In this document: piece by piece, positions 56,468 through 64,000 of the stretch
How the letters are laid out: each line of letters begins with the position of its first letter
Numbering within the stretch: the stretch's first letter is position 1
Source of the DNA: Branchiostoma floridae
Taxonomy: Eukaryota; Chordata; Leptocardii; Amphioxiformes; Branchiostomatidae
Assembly: GCF_000003815.2 (NCBI RefSeq)
Contig: NC_049990.1
Coordinates: 6,293,497-6,357,496, forward strand
Reading direction: 5' to 3'
Length of the DNA stretch: 64,000 bases
Notes under the pieces: model-generated
Told to the model about the DNA's origin: nothing
Seen by the model: the letters and a program-made list of their open reading frames with translations, nothing else
Databases searched by the model: none
Position numbers and translations under genes: made by a program

Positions 56468-59400
56468 ATGTCCGGGCGAGTCAAGCGAAAGGTCACCGTG
56501 GACAGTTCCAAGATCGTGGCCGAGTCAGGAGCGTCCTCGTCAAGTTCGCAGTCCCAGTCGCAATCCCAGCAGCCCGAGCAGCCCAGCGGGCGAAGGCCCA
56601 GCGTGTTTGAGCGGTTAGGCCCAGGTGCAGCCAGAAGAGAGGTGAGTGCTTGTAGTCTAGGCTTTTAGGTAGGATTTTATTACAGGGAGTCCAAATGTCT
56701 TGGTGACACGCGGTAAGTGATATTATAGGCGCCACTATGGGTCTGGGGGCATCCACCTTTCATGATGCAGAGTTTTTGAGAATTTTAAGTTAAAATTGTG
56801 TAATTCCAAGTGTTGTAGGGGGTCCGGGGGCATCCACATTTCATGGTGCAGAGTTTTTGAGAATTTTAAGTTAAAATTGTGTAATTCTAAGGTATCCTGA
56901 GTTGCAAAATTACTGTGAAAGACTATGACCACAAATTACCTTGTGGCATCCCTGGTCAATCAGAATGTCATGCTTGTCAGAGGATCTGCTCTCCAGTGTA
57001 AAGGCATTTACTGCATCCAATTTTTTGTTATTTTATGAAAAGCGTATCCAAATGACGCCTGTATGCAAGCAGCATGCCTGGCTATTAAACCAGTTGTAGT
57101 CATTTGTAAAGGACCAGTTTTAGTATTTTGAATTCAAATCAATGTGCCATTTTGAGAAAGAAAAAAAAACACTTGATAATGAATGGAATGGGGTTTGTAG
57201 AACATTAGAGACAATGGCTTCTAATCTAAAACTTGAAATTCAAACTCCAAAAACTGAATACAGAAAGTGTAATCTTGACTTTTACATCATGATCTTAGGG
57301 AAAACTATGTAACCAAAGAAGCTATATTGGTATAACTGTATAGCCTATACTGTAGGTAATATAATCACAATGTTCTTCTTTCCCAATCAAAATTTGAACT
57401 AGTGCCAACATTTAGAAGCCTGTCTGCTGGTTTTCTTGGGGCCATATTGAAGTACGACAAATAAGCTACACATCCCACAAGCACATAAGTATAAGTGTGT
57501 AAGTAGTATGCTTTTAACTAGCCTTTTGGGTTTAATGAAATACACATAAATATATATACTGACACAAGTTACGTCAAGTTGGTGTCGACTTGCCAAAAGC
57601 CAAATCTTTAAACTATCTTCGAAGGTAAAACTACCTAGCCTGGATACCATCCGGAAAGTAGTTTGCTCTGATGTTTATCGCTCTAACATTTCAAATATAC
57701 ACTAGCTACAGCCGCTTCTCTGCAGTTCCGTCTAGCAACCTTCACACCGCTAACATCTGGAATCGTCCAAATTTTGGATAGGGGTACTAATTGGTCTGTA
57801 CACATGAGCAAATTAAGAAATGGCTTTGAGTGATCATTGGAACCAGGGCTCAAAATACGTTTTCCTGCTTAATTACTTACTAATTAATTACATTACTTAA
57901 CACGCTCATAAACTAACGTTACCACTAAACGGTTTGAATGCGCAGGTCTCCAGACGGGTAACAGAAGCAAACATAGGAGCGAACTGCTACCTGGACGGTA
58001 CCCAGGCTAAAAACTACCTGTATCTATTGTAAGTTGCATTTGATAATGTTGCAGAGGTCAGGAGAGCGTAGTAGCGACCCTTGCAAGTACTGGGTGCAGG
58101 ACGGGCAATGTCCGTTTGGTAACACGTGTCGTTTCGTGCATCCCACCTCCCAGAGCCCCAGTGGGAGAACCCGCAGCTACAGAGGATCTTATCGAGACAG
58201 GTTCGTATTTTCAACTGTGTTTGGTTAATATTATAGTGGTTCGAATACCTGCATATTTGATAATTACTTCTGAATCATGAATCTGGTAGGTTTTCCAACA
58301 GTTGCAGTTGTTCAGGGTAACCATTACAAACTGTAACAGTCCCATGTTTAAAAAAAACAATAAACAACTGACACAAGTCACTTGACTTTCTTAAAAGGTA
58401 AGGGATAATTGGTAAATTACAATCCATAAGTGACTTGTCACTTGACTTTCTTAAAAGATAAATTGGTAAGTCATAACCTAAGGTATTCTTGCTTTACAAA
58501 GAAAGTGGGAGCAGTATTCTGGTTTAACTACAGTTTTATACCATTCAACATTTTCCTCCTACCATTTGTATTGGTTCCATTAGAAGAGAGCCAGTGTTTT
58601 AGATACTGAAATGGATACTTTGATACTTAATTCAGTCCTTAAGCTAACATACATGATAAATACATGATAAGCAGCAAATATTTCTGGACTTAACTTAAAA
58701 AGAAGGACATACAACCTACATAAACATATATCTACATGTACATATACAGCAAGTATTTACAAACTACATTGTACACATAAGAAGCACCTGTTGGAACTAG
58801 GACTTACTAATTGACTGCACGTCTTATGGCAACCAAATAGATATTGACCAGACAGTCCTGTACATAAAAGATGGTTTCATGTTTTTCCAGAGGTGAGGAG
58901 GTGGAGGACCTCAGGACCAAGATGAGGAACAAACGAGGATCAGGAGGAGCGTCCGAGAGCGGCAGCTCAAGGGAGACACGCAGCAGTCGTAAGGACGGCT
59001 CCCAGTCACCCAAGGTGTGGCAAGAAATCTCTTCATCAAATACAGGATACAACTTAGGCCATGTTGATTTGAGTATATGAATGACGTCCTCTTGAAACGC
59101 CAATATTGATGTGAGCATGCAAATAAAAAAAGTTTGACAAAAAAAGTTGCCTTCATTCTGAACTATAAGCAAAATCGGAAGCTTCATAGACAACACCTCT
59201 AAGGGTTGCAGTCCTCAGTCCTTAAGCCGTTGTCCACTGTTAGGGATTTTCATGGTACAATGAACCTAAGAAATACTGTACATAGCGTCTTTCTTCTCTG
59301 TCACAACAAGTGGAAGACTAACTGTTCAGTGAGCTAAAACTGGATCAAGATCATTTCCTTTCCTTTTTATCTCAGTGGGAGATCTTCTTCCTTGCCTTTT

Positions 59401-62400
59401 CTTATCTCAGCTAGAGTGAATATTTGTTTGTCTATTGCAGCAGAAAGCAGAGTCGTCCAGCGAGCGTAGCCGCTCGAAGTCAAAAAAGGGTGGCGAGAGA
59501 GACCTGGAGGGCCGCCTGAAGGCGAAGAACATCAGCCCGGTGGTGATCGCGGGACCGCGCAGCCCTGAGAGCGACACGGACCAGTCGGGGGGTGAGGAGA
59601 GGGGGGTAGATTGGGACAGACCACTGGAGGATGATGGTTAGTGGGGAATAATGAGTCCCTTAGATGGGACTTTGTAGCTGTAGGTGCAGTGTTTGACAGA
59701 ACAAAAGTTAGATTAGATTCTGAGCATGTTTGACATTTGCATGAGATTCAATATTACTAGAATCAAGGTAGAATGTGTAATATTTCACCACTCACAATCT
59801 TATACTAAAAGTTCTCCACTGAGCAAATGTTGACTGCAATGACCTTTGGCAATGTTGATTTGATTATATGGTTCCGTTGACATCCTCTGGGAACCCCAAA
59901 ACTGATTCCAGTGCACAAAAAAACACATTTTCTGTACTGGTACCCACCCCTAACAACAATAGATTTTTTTTATTTTTGTTCTTTCACATCATATTCTTTG
60001 GCTTAATTTTTACTTTCCCATTCTATGACATTAGTTATCTGTTATCCGATACCTTGTTTACAATCTACGACATATGTGCTCATTTTGCAGCTTCTTTGTA
60101 CGATGTACAGTATGGTCAAAACCTTTTTTTTAATGGCCAAAAATCAACATGGCCTTAGAGGTGGAGCCATTGGTGGTACCGTCTTCTTATCCAGTTTAAG
60201 TAATGTTTGTCCTGTACCTTTCACCTCCAGTCTGGGACGACCTGGATTACGAACATGAGTTGACGTTGGAGATGCGGCGGCAGCGGCTGCAGCGAGAGTT
60301 GGAACTGATGGAACAACGAGAGCGCGAGCAACGCGAAGAGATCATCATACAGAAGAAGGTAGGAAAGGTTTGTATAATCATGACATCATCATACTTCAAG
60401 TGCTTATGCCACCATTGACACTGGAGTACAACAGTTCCTGATAAGATTCCAAGGAAAATATGAGTAACTTAAATATGCTTGAGGAGTGGCTCTCCCCGAA
60501 CACGGGAACACGGAACATCCTATCCGAGGGACCGCCGTAGCCGAAGCTAGGTACTCATTTTTCACATGACTGAAGTGAGGAAAGTTATGTAAAGTGCCTT
60601 TCCCAAGAGCACAAGATCGGAGACATGGCAGGTTTCGAACTCAGGACCTATTCGGCCTGAGCCCAAAGCGCTGCCAATTACGCCACGCAATCTCAGAATC
60701 TTGTGATTGTATGTAATCGCAATAATTATACGCTATTTGCTTCTCAAAGGAATGGAACTATTGTACATTGTATTTCAGTGTCATTGGTGACATAAGGACT
60801 TTAAGAATGTGAAATCAGACAATTTTAGAGCAATTTAAGTTTTACAGTTAACATTGCAATAAATGAAAATTAAATAGTTGAAATTTGAATCTGTAGACAA
60901 TTGAAGAAATTTGGAATTTGTAGCAGATTTCTAGAGATTACAAGTTTGATATTGACTCGACTGATAATTTGCATCTCCAGGTCTCTCCTGTGCGAGAGAG
61001 CTCATCTTCCTCATCTGCCGAAGAAGTGCCAAAGAAGAAAAGCAAGAAGGGGCCCAAGACTCCTCCTATAGCAGAGGAAAAGCGGAAGTATGTGCCCAGT
61101 ATTTTACTATACAATGTTTTGCTTTCATCACACCAAGAATTTTGACGTTGCAATTTCATTGCCTTTATGAAATAATACTTGAGTAACTAGAAAGTACATC
61201 TTGAATCATCTAAAAATGAGATCAGTACATTGAGTCCTTAAAAACTCTTGAGCATTGTCCTATGAACAGCCTTAACTGTAACCATCTGTCAGCTAATCAG
61301 AGAATCTCCTAATTTTTTTCTTTAGGTAAAGCTGATTCTCTGATTGCCATGCCTGTAAAAGTAGAAACCTCAGTTAAGGAAAGCTTCGCCATTGCAGAAG
61401 TTGTGAGCAGGGCTATGCAGCATCTTTTGCAGTCGTATCCCTTCATGCCATGGACTCTATATATATGCTAATTAAGAATTATACTCAGTGTTTTTCATGA
61501 GATCTCACCTACCACTCTGGATTCTGTGTTCAACAGAGGTCCAAAAACTCCGCCCGAGAAGAGCCCGGCTCGGAAGAAGAGGGGCCCTCGGACCCCGACC
61601 CCCCCACCACCTCCCCCACCCCCCGCAATGCCGATGGAACGGGCAACGTCTCGTGAAAAGGGGCGGGAGAAAAAGGAAGGCAAGAAGAAGAAAAAGTGAG
61701 TAATAACTATATAGAAGCTTCATAGCTAATAGAATGGCCAACCTAACATTGATTCAAATTTAGGTGCCATGAATTGAATGAAAATCCAACAACACATTCT
61801 TTTTGTGCGTTCAAATGACTATGACTGAATGCTTATTTTGTCGGAAATTGTCACAGTTGTATAAGATGCTGTTAAAGCCAGGACATACAATGAAATGGTA
61901 CACATCTAATGATTCTAATTATTAACCTATATGTACCTCACCACCTTGTAATTATTTCAGGGAAAAGGCCAGCAAGAGTGTGACGGAGGAGAAACCAGTC
62001 GAGCGCGAAAGCAAGAAAGAGCATTCCCCTCCGCCACGGAGTCCAGAGGCAAAGGCCTCTCCTGCCCCAAGAACTTCCCGTAGATCTTACTCTCCTCCCC
62101 CTCAGAAGCGAAGAACTCTATCTCCTCCCTCCAAGAGGAAGAGTCCATCACCAAAACCGAGAAGCCCATCCCCGGTGAAAACTCGACACCAATCCCCACC
62201 TTCCAGACGCCGGTCTCTCTCCCCTGCGAAGAAGCGCCGCAGCCCCTCGCCAAAACAGCGGCGTAGAACCCCCTCTCCCCCGCCAAGGCGTAACCGATCT
62301 CCTTCGCCACCTGCACGCCGTAGGTCAACCTCGCCGCCCAAGAGGGGACGGTCCCCACCCCCCAGAAAGAGGTCCCCCTCCCCCCCACCAAGACGACGTG

Positions 62401-63442
62401 CAACGCCCTCTCCTCCCCAGAGGCGCAGATCCCCCTCCCCTCCTCGGAGACACTCCCCCTCCCCCCAAAGACGTCGATCTCCGTCCCCGCCACCCAGAAG
62501 ACGGCAACAATCCCCACCCCCCAAGAGACGCTCCCCCTCCCCACCCCAGAAGAGGCGATCAGTATCACCGCCACAGAGACGACGTTCACCACCCCAACCA
62601 TCCCGTCGCCGATCCCCTTCACCCCCAGTACAGCGCAGGAAGTCACTGTCTCCTCCACAATGGAAGGGTCGTGGATCTCCCCCTCCGAGAGGACGAGCCT
62701 CCCCCCCTCCCAGGCTTAGAGAATCACCCCCACCCAGGCAGAGGTCTCGGTCGCCAGATAGGCAGACTGGATCACAGAGATATGACGGTAAATGTACTGT
62801 ATCCAACATGGCAAGCACACATCCTCATGCCCAGTTTTCTTTCCTTGAAACATTCCAAAATGACATCTTTCTTTTCAAATTGTCTTTGTCTTTAAATGAC
62901 ATTAAATGATATTATACAATCTTGTTTTTCTTGCAATGTTAGATAGGGTTGATTTGAATTTGCAAGTTTATTGTAAAGGCATAGACTCCAATGTTGAAAA
63001 TTGACATTTTTCTAATGAAATTATACCACCATTTAGATATGTTCAAGGATGGAATTCTGAAATGTTGATGATAGACACTTCGCTCCTATTGTCAATTCTC
63101 TGATTGTTTTGTTGCACTCTGTATTTTTAAATGTATGTAGTTTAGAAATGTTGTGAACCTTGGAAGATTAGCCCAGTTGGGCTAAAAGGTTTTGTAATGA
63201 ATGAATGAATGAATTATTTACTATTCAAGATTGACAAGAAATTTGCAAGTTGTTGTCATCCTTGCTAAGACTAATTTCACCCATTGATGAAGATTAGACA
63301 AGAAAGTTTGGTTACCAGGGCGATCAGAAATTTGAGGAAATCTATGACTAACAGCTCATTTTTCAACCACTTCCAGATCGGAGAGGACAAGACACCAGTG
63401 TTTATGCAGATGACAGAATCCGAGACAGGGGCTTTGAGAGAG
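56468..63442 (+). CDS. ZC3H13: Zinc finger CCCH domain-containing protein 13, N-terminal part (gene runs off the window)
   Basis: ZC3H13 (fly Flacc) is a nuclear scaffold of the m6A writer auxiliary complex with WTAP, VIRMA, HAKAI and RBM15. Exons: 56468-56641, 58055-58200, 58891-59014, 59441-59636, 60231-60358, 60981-61087, 61537-61695, 61961-62787, 63377-63442 (ends in phase 1, gene continues). About 642 residues are present. The start (RVKRKVTV) and the motif RRPSVFERLGP match human ZC3H13 from memory. One CCCH finger has Cys68, Cys77, Cys83, His87 (C-x8-C-x5-C-x3-H; GNTCRFVH). DLRTKMRNKR and the coiled-coil HELTLEMRRQRLQRELE...EEIIIQK block (exon 5) also match. Exon 7 carries a poly-proline run within GPRTP; exon 8 (827 nt) encodes a dense Arg-Ser/Ser-Pro region of roughly 250 residues, longer and more regular than in human. 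The C-terminal WTAP-complex-binding region lies beyond the window. Confidence 0.93.
56740..56891. repeat. Two tandem copies of an 80-bp unit in ZC3H13 intron 1
   Basis: GGGGGCATCCAC.TTTCATG and AGTTTTTGAGAATTTTAAGT occur twice, at 56745 and 56825, with few differences. Confidence 0.8.
57636..58009. mobile_element. TA-flanked TIR element in ZC3H13 intron 1
   Basis: Ends TA-GCCTGGATACCATCC and GGACGGTACCCAGGC-TA are inverted; same outer family as 30808-31111. Its right end lies 45 bp before ZC3H13 exon 2, so it supplies most of the branch-point region. A CAGGGCTCAAAATACG hAT-like end is nested at about 57846. Confidence 0.65.
60550..60695 (-). mobile_element. tRNA-derived SINE
   Basis: Minus strand: TGCGTGGCGTAATTGGCAGCG head, box B-like GAGTTCGAAACC, body GGGAAAGGCACTTTACATAAC and CCTCACTTCAG. 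In ZC3H13 intron 5. Confidence 0.65.
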
Positions 63443-63654
63443 GTAATGGCATTTTATCAATGCATGTAACACACTCGTGTCTGTAGTGTCCTTTAATGTT
63501 GTAGTCTTAGTGTGTCGTCTCACTCTTGTTTTGACCTCAATCTATAATTCCTGACATGCCTTTTGTATGAACCTTAAAAAAAGGTTACGGTAGTCTCATA
63601 TTCACAGCCTGGCACTGGCCATAGATGCAGCAAGTTGTTGTCCACTGAAAGGCA

Positions 63655-63847
63655 GATCCCATCTCTTTCCATCCTCTGCCTTTTTCCTCCCCAACTGGAG
63701 TCAGGTACCCATTTGTACCGTTGGGTGGAATGAGGGAAGTCATGTAAAATGTCTTTCCTAAGGGTACAAGATCAGTAGTATGACAGGATTTGAACCCAGG
63801 ACCTCTAGGTTTAAGGCTAAACACCCTGCAGTTATGACACACGACCC
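63655..63847 (-). mobile_element. tRNA-derived SINE
   Basis: Longest member of the family here: minus-strand head with GGGTTCAAATCCTG, body CCTTAGGAAAGACATTTTAC, CCCTCATTCCACCC and a 3' part ending near GGAAAGAGATGGG. Lies in the ZC3H13 intron after exon 9. Confidence 0.65.
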
Positions 63848-64000
63848 CACTAAGGTTCCAATATTCTGTCACTTTCGCTTAGATAAAAATGAGGGGATGC
63901 TGAAGAATAGCTAAAACACACCGACTGTAGGACTAAAGAGGGATTTGTGTGAGAAGAACCTGAGTGAATAAAGAGCATTCCTATCAGCCACAACAAACCC

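Noticed and set aside
61957..62818. Minus-strand frames of 233 and 238 codons opposite ZC3H13 exon 8
   Set aside because: They are shadows of the Arg/Ser/Pro-rich coding exon on the + strand.
1..64000. CRISPR array, bacterial operon or phage features
   Set aside because: The window is clearly eukaryotic; its tandem repeats have no spacer structure of CRISPR type.

Overview
The window looks like chordate DNA, most probably from an amphioxus (Branchiostoma). This rests on three intron-rich, vertebrate-like genes with near full-length orthology to human proteins, short introns, and a dense mix of MITEs, tRNA-derived SINEs and LINE pieces. The species is inferred, not proven.

Three genes lie head to tail on the + strand. 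TUBGCP3 (gamma-tubulin complex component 3) is complete: 23 coding exons, 4301-26104, 912 residues, against about 907 in human from memory. ANKMY1 (MORN, ankyrin and MYND domains) is complete: 16 coding exons, 29583-51613, 1181 residues. ZC3H13 (scaffold of the m6A methyltransferase complex) starts at 56468 and leaves the window after its ninth coding exon, which ends at 63442. Every exon junction was checked by reading phase; each of the three assembled frames stays open throughout. The three genes act in separate processes (microtubule nucleation, a probable cilium/flagellum-associated scaffold, RNA methylation), so they are neighbours and not a pathway.

Layout: 1-4300 is upstream sequence with a 986-bp near-perfect fold-back transposon. 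4301-26104 is TUBGCP3; intron 14 carries a LINE with an intact 850-residue reverse transcriptase frame. 26105-29582 is intergenic. 29583-51613 is ANKMY1; intron 6 holds a 6.8-kb element with split direct repeats (A1 ... B1-A2-B2), as in Ngaro/DIRS-type tyrosine-recombinase retrotransposons, whose interior is not coding but contains a 60-bp minisatellite and a 241-base gap of N. 51614-56467 is intergenic and rich in inverted repeats. 56468 onward is ZC3H13.

A theme of the window is repeated local duplication of exon fragments: partial copies flank TUBGCP3 exons 6, 11, 18, 20, 21 and 23 and the start-codon exon of ZC3H13. The most striking is a run of seven half-copies of TUBGCP3 exon 11, most of which keep an acceptor that overlaps a strong donor consensus (AG/GTAAG).
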